Of a DNA stretch of 42,903 bases, positions 17,268 to 25,986 are shown piece after piece (within the stretch, counting starts at the first letter, position 1; every line of letters starts with the position of its first letter). The stretch covers positions 1 through 42,903 of the forward strand of contig JAKAUW010000082.1 of the NCBI GenBank assembly GCA_021817455.1. The letters run 5' to 3'. The notes beneath the pieces are model-generated. The model ran no database searches and was not told the origin of the DNA. It was given only the letters and a program-made list of their open reading frames with translations. Source of the stretch: Thermoplasmata archaeon (GTDB lineage Archaea > Thermoplasmatota > Thermoplasmata > Thermoplasmatales > Thermoplasmataceae). The position numbers and the translations under genes were made by a program.

Positions 17268-17573
17268 ATGGTTCTCAGTTACCCGCCCTTCCTCACGCCA
17301 TATGCCGCCGAGGTGACAATTATTCTTGTTTTCATAGACGGGCTCCTTTTCGGGCTCGCCCTGAAGAAGGCATTTGTTTCTGTGGTGCTTATAATGGTGG
17401 CTCTAGTAATTGCCTACTTTCTGGGACTCACATTTGTTCCCAATATTTCGTTGGGGACAATTGTACAGCAGGTCATGGCTTATTCCTCTTCGGTACATTT
17501 CGGCACCCTGATAGTCTCTTTCACAATAGTGGTTTTCTTCATCGGGCTGGGGTTGGGTCTCTGGAAGGGATGA
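17268..17573 (+). CDS. small membrane protein, unknown function
   Basis: A 101-residue hydrophobic protein with three predicted helices: about residues 13-31 (AAEVTIILVFIDGLLFGLA), 34-54 (KAFVSVVLIMVALVIAYFLG) and 79-98. The loop between helices 2 and 3 holds LTFVPNISLGTIVQQVM. It carries no charged functional motif and I do not recognise a family. A TATA-like ATATTTAAAT lies at about 17204-17213, giving a leader of some 30 bases. A good hairpin-plus-T terminator follows, so it is probably a one-gene transcript or the end of one with the MFS gene. Confidence 0.65.
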   Translation: MVLSYPPFLTPYAAEVTIILVFIDGLLFGLALKKAFVSVVLIMVALVIAYFLGLTFVPNISLGTIVQQVMAYSSSVHFGTLIVSFTIVVFFIGLGLGLWKG

Positions 17574-17609
17574 TCCTGACTTAAGGCTAAAAATGAAATG
17601 CAAATAGAA

Positions 17610-17640
17610 GCACCTGGGAAACAGGTGCCGTTTTCCTTTT
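17610..17640 (+). terminator. hairpin plus T-rich terminator
   Basis: GCACCTG (17610-17616) and CAGGTGC (17622-17628) form a perfect 7-bp stem with a GGAAA loop, followed by CGTTTTCCTTTT. It lies between convergent genes and looks like a bacterial-style intrinsic terminator, which is unusual for archaea, where T-tracts alone often suffice. Confidence 0.55.
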
Positions 17641-19354
17641 ACTCCCGGAAATAAGGGACCTTGAACTTTGTTCCCTTGAGAATTAAGCTCTTCGAGCTTC
17701 TGTATCCTGCATCTGCATGCCTGATCACACCAATTCCAGGGTCAGCGTTCAATACCCTGGTGATCTTTTCAGCTGCCTCATCAGTACCGTCAGCAACCAG
17801 GACAAAGCCTGAGTGGATTGAATTTCCTATTCCTGTTCCGCCGCCGTGATGCACGGAAACCCAGGTGGCGCCAGAGGAAGCATTGAGCAGAGCATTGAGG
17901 ATGGGCCAGTCTGCAATTGCATCGCTGCCGTCAAGCATGCCTTCTGTTTCCCTGTATGGCGATGCAACTGACCCGGTGTCGTGGTGGTCCCTGCCAATGG
18001 CAACTGGTGCAGAGAGTATCTTCTTCTTCACCATATCATTGATGAGGAGCCCGATCTTCTCCCTGAGCCCGTAACCAGCGTAACATATCCTTGCAGGAAG
18101 TCCCTGGAACTTCACCTTTTCCCTTGCCAGCTTCAGCCACTTAACAAGGTGCTCGTCGTATCCGAAGTTTGCAATGATGGCCTCATCGATCTTGTAGATG
18201 TCTTCCGGGTCGCCGCTGAGTGCAACCCACCTGAACGGCCCCGACCCTACAGCAAACAGGTCCCTGATGTACCCGGGAACGTAACCGGGAATGTCAAATG
18301 CATTCTGCAGGCCTCCTTCCATAGCTCTTGTCCTGAGGTTGTTCCCATAGTCAAAGACCTTGGAGCCCTTCTCCTTGAACCAGATCATGGACTTTACTTC
18401 CTTTACTATTGACTGGTAAACGGCTTTCCTGTAAGCTTCTGGTTCTTTCTCCCTGAATGCCTCTGCCTCCTGGATTCCGTACCCTTCCGGTATGTAGCCC
18501 ACATTGATGTCATGTGCAGCGGTCTGGTCAGTGATTATGTCCGGTATAATTCCTCTCTTCTGAATCTCAGGGTAAATGGTCGCAGCATTTCCAAGAAGCC
18601 CTATTGACAGTGCCTTCCCTTCCTTTAGTGCCTTATCCTTGAGTTTCAGTGCGTCATCGAGGTTATCGACCCAGGTATCCAGATACTTCCCGTTGATTCT
18701 ACGGTCTATTTTGGTCCTGTCGACTTCAACTATTATCCCCACACCGTCATTCATCGTTATTGCAAGAGGTTGGGCTCCGCCCATCTCTCCCAGCCCTGAG
18801 GAAAGGATCCATTTTCCCTTCAGGCCCTCCTGGTTGAAATCCTTGGTTCCAATTGCCGCCAGTGTTTCATAAGTTCCCTGCAGTATCCCCTGGGTTCCGA
18901 TATAAATCCAGCTCCCTGCAGTCATCTGGCCGAACATTGTCAGTCCCTTTCTCTCCAGCTCCCAGAATATGTCATCTGTAGCCCATCTTGGTACGATCTG
19001 TGCATTTACTATGAGAACCCTTGGGGCATGCTTGGTCGTCTTGAATGCCCCCACAGGCTTCCCTGACTGAATGAGAAGCGTTTCATCATTGTACAGTTCC
19101 CTGAGCATGTTGGTAATTTCGTCAAAGCACTTCCAGTTTCTTGCAGCTTTGCCCTTTCCACCATAAACAATAAGATTGTCGGGATCCTTGGCCACTTCCG
19201 GGTCAAGGTTATTCATCAAAAGCCTAAGAGCCGCTTCCTGCCCCCAGCCACGGCAGCTGATCTCTTTTCCCCGTGGTGCTTTAACGACTCTTTTCCCTTG
19301 CGACTTGCTTTCTGCGGACTCCATTCTTATCAACCTGCCCATGCCTGAAATCAT
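17639..19354 (-). CDS. hutU: urocanate hydratase
   Basis: A 571-residue urocanase, full length for the family. It converts urocanate to imidazolonepropionate in histidine breakdown, with tightly bound NAD+ acting as an electrophile. Blocks seen are [35 protein letters not shown], the [16 protein letters not shown] segment, [14 protein letters not shown], and the late [20 protein letters not shown] and [17 protein letters not shown], which hold the conserved NAD-site residues. Possible starts are 19354, 19342 and 19324; homologues favour a short lead before APRGKE. No other hut gene is in the window, so the pathway is completed elsewhere. Confidence 0.95.
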   Translation of the reverse strand: MISGMGRLIRMESAESKSQGKRVVKAPRGKEISCRGWGQEAALRLLMNNLDPEVAKDPDNLIVYGGKGKAARNWKCFDEITNMLRELYNDETLLIQSGKPVGAFKTTKHAPRVLIVNAQIVPRWATDDIFWELERKGLTMFGQMTAGSWIYIGTQGILQGTYETLAAIGTKDFNQEGLKGKWILSSGLGEMGGAQPLAITMNDGVGIIVEVDRTKIDRRINGKYLDTWVDNLDDALKLKDKALKEGKALSIGLLGNAATIYPEIQKRGIIPDIITDQTAAHDINVGYIPEGYGIQEAEAFREKEPEAYRKAVYQSIVKEVKSMIWFKEKGSKVFDYGNNLRTRAMEGGLQNAFDIPGYVPGYIRDLFAVGSGPFRWVALSGDPEDIYKIDEAIIANFGYDEHLVKWLKLAREKVKFQGLPARICYAGYGLREKIGLLINDMVKKKILSAPVAIGRDHHDTGSVASPYRETEGMLDGSDAIADWPILNALLNASSGATWVSVHHGGGTGIGNSIHSGFVLVADGTDEAAEKITRVLNADPGIGVIRHADAGYRSSKSLILKGTKFKVPYFRE

Positions 19355-19415
19355 GATTAATCTTTTCCATGGGTAGAGAAAGAAAGATTATTGGCTCAAA
19401 GCCAATGCACTCATA
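19355..19415. promoter_or_regulatory. hutU/xth divergent promoter with palindrome
   Basis: The 61-base gap between divergent genes contains TTGGCTCAAAGCCAA (19391-19405), a perfect 6-bp-arm palindrome with a 3-base centre. It lies between the place expected for the xth TATA element (AGATTATT, about 19385-19392) and the xth start, and 37 bases upstream of the first hutU ATG. It is a candidate operator. Confidence 0.45.
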
Positions 19416-20180
19416 TTGCCACTTAAGCTAATATCATGGAATGTCAACGGAATCAGGGCAGCCTTCAGGAGAGGACTCCTTGACTTCATATTGAAGGAGG
19501 ATGCCGATATTTATGCATTCCAGGAAGTCAAGAACCATGACTTCCAGATGCCCATGGAGCTTACCGGCAAAGGTTATATTGCATACGCAAACCCAGCAGA
19601 GAGAAAAGGTTACAGTGGGACCCTTATCATTACACGACTCAAGCCCTTGTCGCATTTCACAGGCTTTGGCGAATCAGGTGATGAAAGAGAGGGAAGGGTT
19701 CTTTGCATCGAGTTCCAGGATTTCTGGTTCCTGAACATATACTTCCCAAACTCCCAGAGGGATCTCAACAGGCTTGATTACAAGCTGGAATTCAATAACA
19801 GGGTCCTGCAATTGCTGGAAAATCTCAGGAAGACAAAGCCAGTGGTAATCTGTGGGGACATGAACGTCGCCCACAAGGAGATTGACATTGCAAGGCCTAA
19901 GGAAAATGAGCACAATGCAGGCTTTACCAGGGAAGAAAGGCAATGGTTCACAGAGTTCCTGGATCATGGATATGTGGATACTTTCCGTATCTTCAACAGC
20001 GAAGCGGGCCAGTACACATGGTGGTCTTACAGGTTCAATGCGAGGGCAAAGAATATTGGGTGGAGAATAGATTATTTTGTGGTTTCGTCTGAGATGAAGG
20101 AGCGGGTTGTTTCGTCAGATATACTGCAGGATGTAACAGGATCGGACCATGCGCCAATACGCATGGTCATAGGGAATTAA
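19416..20180 (+). CDS. xth: exodeoxyribonuclease III / AP endonuclease
   Basis: A 254-residue member of the exonuclease III (endonuclease-exonuclease-phosphatase) fold that incises DNA at abasic sites for base-excision repair. It has SWNVNGIRAA (metal and Asn site), the FQEVK catalytic Glu motif, IYFPNSQ, VVICGDMNVAHKEIDIA (catalytic Asp and Asn), TWWSYRFNARAKNIGWRIDY and the final GSDHAP with the catalytic His. Start is TTG at 19416; there is no in-frame ATG nearby upstream of the first motif. The 3' end overlaps the convergent purA by 14 bases. Confidence 0.94.
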   Translation: MPLKLISWNVNGIRAAFRRGLLDFILKEDADIYAFQEVKNHDFQMPMELTGKGYIAYANPAERKGYSGTLIITRLKPLSHFTGFGESGDEREGRVLCIEFQDFWFLNIYFPNSQRDLNRLDYKLEFNNRVLQLLENLRKTKPVVICGDMNVAHKEIDIARPKENEHNAGFTREERQWFTEFLDHGYVDTFRIFNSEAGQYTWWSYRFNARAKNIGWRIDYFVVSSEMKERVVSSDILQDVTGSDHAPIRMVIGN

Positions 20181-21462
20181 GCCTCGATCCCTGGGTTACA
20201 ATGGTGTTTTCCCTGCCTTCTCCGAGTGACAGGACTTCCACTGGAACCCTGAGTTCATTTTCGATGATCCTGATATAATCTTTCATTTTCTGAGGCAGCA
20301 GGTGATAATCGTGTTTCTTCAGTATTTCAGGGTCCAGTTTTCCCCACGATTCAACCTCCATGAAAGTCAGTTCCAGCTCCTCAAGTTCCTGAAAGCTTCT
20401 TGGTATGTAGTTAAGTTCCTTGCCGTTCTTCTTGTAGGAAGTGCATATCCTTATTTTGTCCATTTCCCCCAGCGTGTCAAGCCTGGTGAGTGCAATTGCG
20501 TCTACATCATTCATTCTGATGGAATACTTGAGCATGGGAAGATCAAGCCACCCCACTCTTCTGGGCCTGCGGGTTACTGTTCCATACTCGTCGCCGAACT
20601 CCCTCAGCTTATCCGCCTGTTCGCCATGAATCTCTGTGGGAAAGGGCCCGGCTCCGACCTTTGACATGTATGCTTTGACCACGCCAATGACATAATCAAC
20701 TTTCCTGAAGGGAAAACCAGCGCCAAGTGACAGTGCCCCTGCCAGTGCGTTGGACGAAGTGACAAACGGGTACATGCCAAAGTCGATGTCAAGCATAGTT
20801 CCCTGTGCGCCTTCAAAGAGTATGTTCTTGCCCTGCTTGTAGAGGTCATATATTGTGGATTCTGTATATTCAAGGAACGGTTCAAGTTCCTTGCCTGCCC
20901 TGTGGAGGTCCTGAGCAATCCTTTCCCTGGTTGCAGCATCAGAGAACTCAGTTCCAGAAAGCAGGTTAAGCTTCATCCTGTATATTATCTCAATTTTCTC
21001 CCTGAGAATCTCAAGGTTCTGGAGATCGGTCATCCTGATGCCTGATCTGGCGTACTTGTCTTCATATGTGGGGCCGATTCCCTGGGCTGTTGTGCCAAGG
21101 CTCAGTTTTGACCTTACCTCCTCCTCTTTCTTGTCAAGTTCCTTGTGCATAGGCGTTACAACGTGAGCAAGTTTGCTGATCTTTATTTTGGCCCTGCATT
21201 TGGACGACATGAGATTGTTGATCTCAACAATAAGGGCGAGAGGGTCGATGACCATTCCATTGCCAAGGATCACGGTTTCGCACCTCAGTGATCCGGAGGG
21301 AACAAGCCTGAACTTGTATTTCTCACCGTTTGCAACAACAGTGTGGCCAGCATTGGCTCCTCCATTGAATCTGACCTCAACCTGGAACTTGTCGCTCAGG
21401 AAGTCTGATATCTTTCCTTTCCCCTCGTCTCCGAACTGGAGACCCAGGACTGCCCCTATCAT
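20167..21462 (-). CDS. purA: adenylosuccinate synthetase
   Basis: A 431-residue enzyme that joins IMP and aspartate using GTP, the first committed step to AMP. The P-loop-like GDEGKGK is at residues 11-17. It is followed by the NGGANAGHTVV substrate loop, GNGMVIDP, TTAQGIGPTYEDKYARSG, LFEGAQGTMLDIDFG, PFVTSSN, TVTRRPRRVGWLD and RLDTL. At 431 residues it is of the full-length bacterial/eukaryal size; several archaea instead have a shortened form of roughly 340. It is transcribed divergently from icd. Confidence 0.95.
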   Translation of the reverse strand: MIGAVLGLQFGDEGKGKISDFLSDKFQVEVRFNGGANAGHTVVANGEKYKFRLVPSGSLRCETVILGNGMVIDPLALIVEINNLMSSKCRAKIKISKLAHVVTPMHKELDKKEEEVRSKLSLGTTAQGIGPTYEDKYARSGIRMTDLQNLEILREKIEIIYRMKLNLLSGTEFSDAATRERIAQDLHRAGKELEPFLEYTESTIYDLYKQGKNILFEGAQGTMLDIDFGMYPFVTSSNALAGALSLGAGFPFRKVDYVIGVVKAYMSKVGAGPFPTEIHGEQADKLREFGDEYGTVTRRPRRVGWLDLPMLKYSIRMNDVDAIALTRLDTLGEMDKIRICTSYKKNGKELNYIPRSFQELEELELTFMEVESWGKLDPEILKKHDYHLLPQKMKDYIRIIENELRVPVEVLSLGEGRENTIVTQGSRLNSL

Positions 21463-21725
21463 TCAGGAACACTCCCCGGGGAAAATACCCTCACGGTGGA
21501 GGAAAACTGTTTTTCTGGCTTTATGGCGACCGCTAAAACATTCTTTTGGATAAAACAGTGAATGCCTGCTTTAGTATTCACTCAAGTTTTATGGTATCTA
21601 TCCTAATAACATTTCTGCCTTTCTTGAAGTGAATAGACTGATTTTTAACCATTATGACCTAAGCCTGGTTATATAAAAGAGAATAGAAAGTATAAGACCT
21701 TCAAGCAAATTACAGGTTTGATACC
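21463..21725. other. purA/icd intergenic region
   Basis: 263 bases without an ORF or RNA gene that I can support. A clear TATA-like GTTATATAAAAG at about 21668-21679 points toward icd, leaving a leader of about 25-30 bases. The purA side has only a weak GGTATTTTC about 25 bases from its start. Confidence 0.4.
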
Positions 21726-22946
21726 ATGGCTTACATCAAAATAGTCGACGGACAGGGTATAGATGTGCCAAGCAATCCTACCATAGGTTACATTGAAGGA
21801 GACGGAATTGGCCCTGACATTACAAAATCATCAATTGCTGTTATTAACGCAGCACTGGAAATCGCATACAACGGCGAGAAGAACATTGTATGGGAGAAGA
21901 TCCTGGCAGGTGAAGAGGCAATGGAAACCACGGGAAAACATCTCCCGCAGGAATCCCTTGACCAGCTCAAGAAGTGCATTGTATCCATCAAGGGGCCGCT
22001 CACAACACCAATTGGCCAGGGGTTCAGGAGCCTTAATGTAACATTGAGGCAGTACTTTGACCTCTATGCAAATATCAGGCCTGTGAAATTCTTCCCCGGT
22101 GTACCTTCTCCTGTAAAGGCACCAGAGAAAATGAACATGGTAGTCTTCAGGGAAAACACTGAGGACCTTTATGTTGGAATAGAGTGGAAATACGACTCTC
22201 CGGAAGCACACATGGTGAGGAAATTCCTTTCAGATAATTTTGAGATCTCACTCACGGACGACACCGGAATAGGCGTCAAGCCTATCAGCAGGTTCAAATC
22301 ACAGAGGCTTGTGAGAAAGGCTATTGAATATGCCATCAAGAACAAAAGAAAGAATGTAACCCTTGTCCACAAGGGCAATATCATGAAGTACACGGAAGGT
22401 GCATTCAAGGAATGGGGATATGAGCTTGCTGCAAGCGAGTTCAAGGACACCACAGTTACGGAAGAGGAATACAATAAATCCCCGGATTCATATGATGGTA
22501 AGGTCATTGTCAAGGACAGGATAGCAGACAACATGTTCCAGCAGGTTCTTACCAGGACAGAGGACTATGATGTCCTAGCGACCACAAACCTGAATGGCGA
22601 CTATATTTCTGATGCACTGGCAGCACAGGTCGGCGGGCTTGGCATTGCTCCGGGGGGAAATGTAGGAGATGTCTACGCTATATTCGAGGCGGTCCACGGC
22701 ACTGCACCCAAATATGCAGGCCTTGATGTTGCGAACCCCACGTCCCTCATGCTTTCTGGTGAAATGATGCTCAGGCACCTTGGCTGGATCGAGGCTGCTG
22801 AAATCCTCGAAAGCGCCATAATGTCTGCCTACAGGGACCAGAAAGTAACACAGGACCTTGCAAGGATACTCAACATAAAGCCACTCAAATGCTCTGAATT
22901 CGGAGACGAAGTAATAAAGAGAATGAGGGCTAAGAAACCAGAGTAG
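21726..22946 (+). CDS. icd: isocitrate dehydrogenase (NADP+)
   Basis: A 406-residue TCA-cycle enzyme converting isocitrate to 2-oxoglutarate. Substrate residues are in FRSLNVTLRQYFDLYANIRP (Ser, Asn, Arg, Arg) and VFRENTEDLYVGIEW. NVTLVHKGNIMKYTEGAF and the Asp-containing VKDRIADNMFQQ line the metal site. The coenzyme loop HGTAPKYAG with the Lys-Tyr pair is the NADP-specific form seen in E. coli Icd. Full length for the family. ATG 21726 follows a TATA box by about 50 bases. Confidence 0.95.
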   Translation: MAYIKIVDGQGIDVPSNPTIGYIEGDGIGPDITKSSIAVINAALEIAYNGEKNIVWEKILAGEEAMETTGKHLPQESLDQLKKCIVSIKGPLTTPIGQGFRSLNVTLRQYFDLYANIRPVKFFPGVPSPVKAPEKMNMVVFRENTEDLYVGIEWKYDSPEAHMVRKFLSDNFEISLTDDTGIGVKPISRFKSQRLVRKAIEYAIKNKRKNVTLVHKGNIMKYTEGAFKEWGYELAASEFKDTTVTEEEYNKSPDSYDGKVIVKDRIADNMFQQVLTRTEDYDVLATTNLNGDYISDALAAQVGGLGIAPGGNVGDVYAIFEAVHGTAPKYAGLDVANPTSLMLSGEMMLRHLGWIEAAEILESAIMSAYRDQKVTQDLARILNIKPLKCSEFGDEVIKRMRAKKPE

Positions 22947-22964
22947 GTTTTTTACCTCTATCCA

Positions 22965-24332
22965 TTATTTTTTCAGCTTTATAATCCTTGTTCGTGAAAA
23001 CTCCTCTCGGAGCTCAACAATTTTTTCGTTTTGTCCCTCAGGTTGCCCGCATATCCTGTGCCAGAGCCCGCTATACTGGCCTGGCGCCTCATTTATAAGC
23101 ACTTCTGCAAAATCCAGCTTTTCTGATGCACTTGTTGCAAGATCAATGTCAGAGGTAAACACAGATGCCTGTGAATGGGTGCTGAATCTGTTCGCAGCCT
23201 TTATGGCGGCATCCATGGAACTGACCTGTTCAAGGCATACAACCGGAATGCAGGGATAACCCATGAGAAGAGGAGAATCAGGGGGAAGGTATTCTATAAC
23301 TGTTGGTGAAAAGAAGTTTCCTGAGATGTCGCCTCCGTAAGCCAGGAATGCTCCTTTTCCCAAGGCTTCTTCAAGATGCCTGGAAACTTCTGAAGCATAG
23401 GAACCGTCTGGCAATGGCCCTAAGTCTGTCTCTTCCTCCACGGCGTTTCCAACACTTATTCTGGAGGCCAGCTCCACGAGCCTGTTCCTGAAATATTCAT
23501 AGGAATCTTCCCTCAGTATAATCTTCCTTGCAGCGGCATAGCCACCGTTGTAACTTGTAAAGGCGGATTGGGCAACACATTCTGCAGCGGCGTCAAGGTC
23601 AGAGTCATCCCAGACGATCACCGGTGAAGCTGACTTGCCAGAAATCATGGCTCTAATGCGTGTGGCTCCTCCCATGACTTTCTTGAATTCAGAATGAGAG
23701 CCTAGAAAGACGACCTCACCTATATGCTCGCTTTTCAATATTTTCTTTAGGGGCTTAGATTCATTCTTGAGAAAGAGGAGCTGGAGTGTGTTTTTTGGGA
23801 GCCCAGCTGAGTCCACTATCTTCTTGAGTTCCTCAAATGGCCCCGGGGCGAGGGGAGGAGGTACACATACGACAGAATTGCCGCTGGAAATTGCAGCAGC
23901 AATCACCTTTGCAGTGTGGGAGAAATCCTCAACTGGGGATGCCGAGATAAGGACTGTTCCCAGCGGATACCTCCTGTAAAATGACAGGAGTGATGTGTCA
24001 AAAGGACCCGTGGGCAATGCTGTGTAGTTGGCCATGGATGCGGAAAGAAGGCTTGATGCAGCCATGAACTCCTGGGCAGCACGTGAGACATCATCCCTTG
24101 AGCTTTTAAGTGCTATGCCAGTTTCGACTGAAATGGATCTGGAAATCGAGTCCAGGAAATTGCCTGTTGATAGGGAAATTGAAGCCAGGCCCCTTGCAAG
24201 ATCCGCCCCTGAAAGCGAAGCAAGTTCTGCACTGGCAACCTTTCCCGCATCCAGGATTCTTAAAGATTCTGAAAGTGTGTTTTCACTGACTTCACGCAAA
24301 ACATTTCCAGTGGATTTGTCCCGTATTTCCAT
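22965..24332 (-). CDS. ALDH-superfamily protein lacking catalytic residues (pseudoenzyme)
   Basis: A 455-residue protein with the full aldehyde-dehydrogenase layout: N-terminal helical part, an NAD-domain stretch (AAAISSGNSVVCVPPPLAPGP), the ISGKSASPVIVWDDSDLD segment and a C-terminal oligomerisation region. The active site is gone. The PWNFP motif with its oxyanion Asn reads SPVEDF (E135). The Lys that binds NAD ribose is missing (VPPP, 157-160). The general-base Glu of LELGGK is replaced (MISGK, 229-233). The nucleophile Cys motif GQxC is GGYA (263-266), with no Cys nearby. The EExFGP loop is MGYPCIP. The frame is intact, so this is not a decayed gene. It follows the MoaE-like gene by 94 bases on the same strand. 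Function is unknown; a binding or structural role is an inference. Confidence 0.75.
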   Translation of the reverse strand: MEIRDKSTGNVLREVSENTLSESLRILDAGKVASAELASLSGADLARGLASISLSTGNFLDSISRSISVETGIALKSSRDDVSRAAQEFMAASSLLSASMANYTALPTGPFDTSLLSFYRRYPLGTVLISASPVEDFSHTAKVIAAAISSGNSVVCVPPPLAPGPFEELKKIVDSAGLPKNTLQLLFLKNESKPLKKILKSEHIGEVVFLGSHSEFKKVMGGATRIRAMISGKSASPVIVWDDSDLDAAAECVAQSAFTSYNGGYAAARKIILREDSYEYFRNRLVELASRISVGNAVEEETDLGPLPDGSYASEVSRHLEEALGKGAFLAYGGDISGNFFSPTVIEYLPPDSPLLMGYPCIPVVCLEQVSSMDAAIKAANRFSTHSQASVFTSDIDLATSASEKLDFAEVLINEAPGQYSGLWHRICGQPEGQNEKIVELREEFSRTRIIKLKK

Positions 24333-24426
24333 GCCATGGAAATGCGTTCAAAGTACAAAACAGGAATTGAACTTTACAAAAAGCAAAAGAAGCGGCAATA
24401 TGGGGTACTGGAATTTAACCTGGTTT

Positions 24427-24819
24427 CTATAGATCCTGGCCATCCTTTACTTCGAATTTCCAGACAGGCAGTTCAGCATTCATCTCGTCCACAATGAACT
24501 TGCACGCAGAAAGCGCATCCTCCACTCTCCTTGCAGCGACCGTAACAAGGAGGGCACATTCACCAACAGGGATTTTTCCCACTCTCTGCACAACCTTGAC
24601 ATCAGAAATGTGAAACCTTTCTGTTACATCTTTCTGGATTCTTTCCATGAGTTCTGCGGCAAGGTCCTCATAAGTCTCAAAAACAACCGATCTTACGTCG
24701 GAAGCATCCGAGAACTTAGTGCTTCGGACCATCGCAGTGATTACGTTCCTTGCTTCCGGTTCACAGGATTCCGCCTCCTGGGAAACATCGATCTTTTTGC
24801 TCACGATTCTGATACTCAT
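24427..24819 (-). CDS. divergent MoaE-like protein
   Basis: A 130-residue homologue of the large subunit of molybdopterin synthase, which carries sulfur from MoaD onto the pterin precursor. The family backbone shows at VRSVVFETYEDLAAELM (43-58), VKVVQRVGKIPVGECALLV (75-92), ALSACKFIVDEM (102-113) and LPVWKFE (117-123). It departs at key places: the catalytic Lys of E. coli MoaE (K119) is Asn114, although the second Lys (K126) is kept as Lys121. The usual HRxG is QRVG, and the GAxxxFxGxVR loop is altered. ATG 24819 has a TATA-like ATTAAATAT about 30 bases ahead; an in-frame upstream ATG adds 19 residues. Active MoaE is possible but doubtful. Confidence 0.7.
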   Translation of the reverse strand: MSIRIVSKKIDVSQEAESCEPEARNVITAMVRSTKFSDASDVRSVVFETYEDLAAELMERIQKDVTERFHISDVKVVQRVGKIPVGECALLVTVAARRVEDALSACKFIVDEMNAELPVWKFEVKDGQDL

Positions 24820-24960
24820 GAATAGAGACCAGTTTTCATGAACATGGTCATATTTAATAATGTCCATTGTTGGCATGAAGTATCAATAACGCTGGGAATT
24901 TTAGCTTTATAGAGCAATCCCAATTATTTTTAAGCGTTTGTCAAATCCTGTGAACATCTC

Positions 24961-25911
24961 ATGACTAAGATTCTTGTAACTGGTGCACTGGGGCAGATTG
25001 GTACTGAACTTGCTGGGGAGCTTGCAGCAAGATATGGAAAATCGTCTGTGCTTATATCAGACGTCAGGAAGCCCCAATCTTTCGCCGGGGAACTGGAGTT
25101 TGTGGGGCTGGATGTTACCAATCCCGATGCTATTGGCAGCATTATCGCAGAACATGGGATTACAGACATTTTTCACATGGCTGCCATTCTGTCAGCTTCC
25201 GGGGAGAAGAATCCTGCCCTGGCATACAGGGTCAACTCTGACGGGACCTTCAATATCCTTGAGGAAGCAAGGAAGGCAGGCGTAAGGAAGGTCATGATAC
25301 CAAGCACAATTGGTGTCTTTGGCGCTGAAACCCCAAGGATCAACACACCGGACATCACTGTTCTGAGGCCAACCACCATGTATGGGATAACCAAGGTTAA
25401 TGCAGAACTCCTGGCCCTATATTACAGGGACAGGTACGCCCTTGATGTACGGGGCCTCAGGTTCCCCGGAATCATCAGTTACCTGACCCCGCCTTCCGCA
25501 GGAACTACCGACTATGCAGTGGACATCTTCTATCATGCAGTTCAGGGCAAGGACTACCAGTGTTACCTGAAGAAGGACACTGCCCTTCCCATGATGTATA
25601 TGCCGGATGCTCTCCATTCTCTGGTCAAGCTCTTTGAGGCCAAGGGTGACAAACTGAGGCACTGCCTTGAGTACAATGTTTCCGCCTATTCATTCACTCC
25701 TGAGGAGATATATGGGGAGATCAGGGAAGTATATCCAGAATTCAGGATTACCTATGAGCCCGACTTCAGGCAGAAAATTGCCGAGACCTGGCCTGCTTCC
25801 CTTGACTCACATTTTGCAAGAGAAGACTGGGGGTTCGCACCTGAGTACGATCTCAAGCATACTGTTCAGGACATGATACAGAACCTGAGAAAGATCCTGG
25901 TTCACCAGTAA
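24961..25911 (+). CDS. tdh: L-threonine 3-dehydrogenase, SDR type
   Basis: A 316-residue extended short-chain dehydrogenase of the UDP-galactose-epimerase-like group that oxidises threonine to 2-amino-3-oxobutyrate with NAD+. The NAD motif TGALGQIG is at 7-14, D51 lies in GLDVTN, and MIPSTIGVFG carries the catalytic Ser/Thr. The Y-x-x-x-K pair is Y141 and K145. The tail YDLKHTVQDMIQNLR is typical. Thermoplasma volcanium has a characterised enzyme of this type, and family features such as GLRFPGIIS and TTDYAVD are present. It starts 30 or so bases after a TATA-like TTATTTTTAAG. Confidence 0.9.
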   Translation: MTKILVTGALGQIGTELAGELAARYGKSSVLISDVRKPQSFAGELEFVGLDVTNPDAIGSIIAEHGITDIFHMAAILSASGEKNPALAYRVNSDGTFNILEEARKAGVRKVMIPSTIGVFGAETPRINTPDITVLRPTTMYGITKVNAELLALYYRDRYALDVRGLRFPGIISYLTPPSAGTTDYAVDIFYHAVQGKDYQCYLKKDTALPMMYMPDALHSLVKLFEAKGDKLRHCLEYNVSAYSFTPEEIYGEIREVYPEFRITYEPDFRQKIAETWPASLDSHFAREDWGFAPEYDLKHTVQDMIQNLRKILVHQ

Positions 25912-25986
25912 GTTCTGAGGAAAACAATCAAAATAATTAGTTACCTCGGAATGGTGCGTGCTGCTGGGGAGAAGTGAAACATAATC

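Noticed and set aside
17255-17584. A 109-codon frame overlapping the small membrane protein
   Set aside because: Cys/His/Pro-rich shadow of the hydrophobic frame at 17268-17573; the latter gives clean membrane helices and the former resembles nothing.
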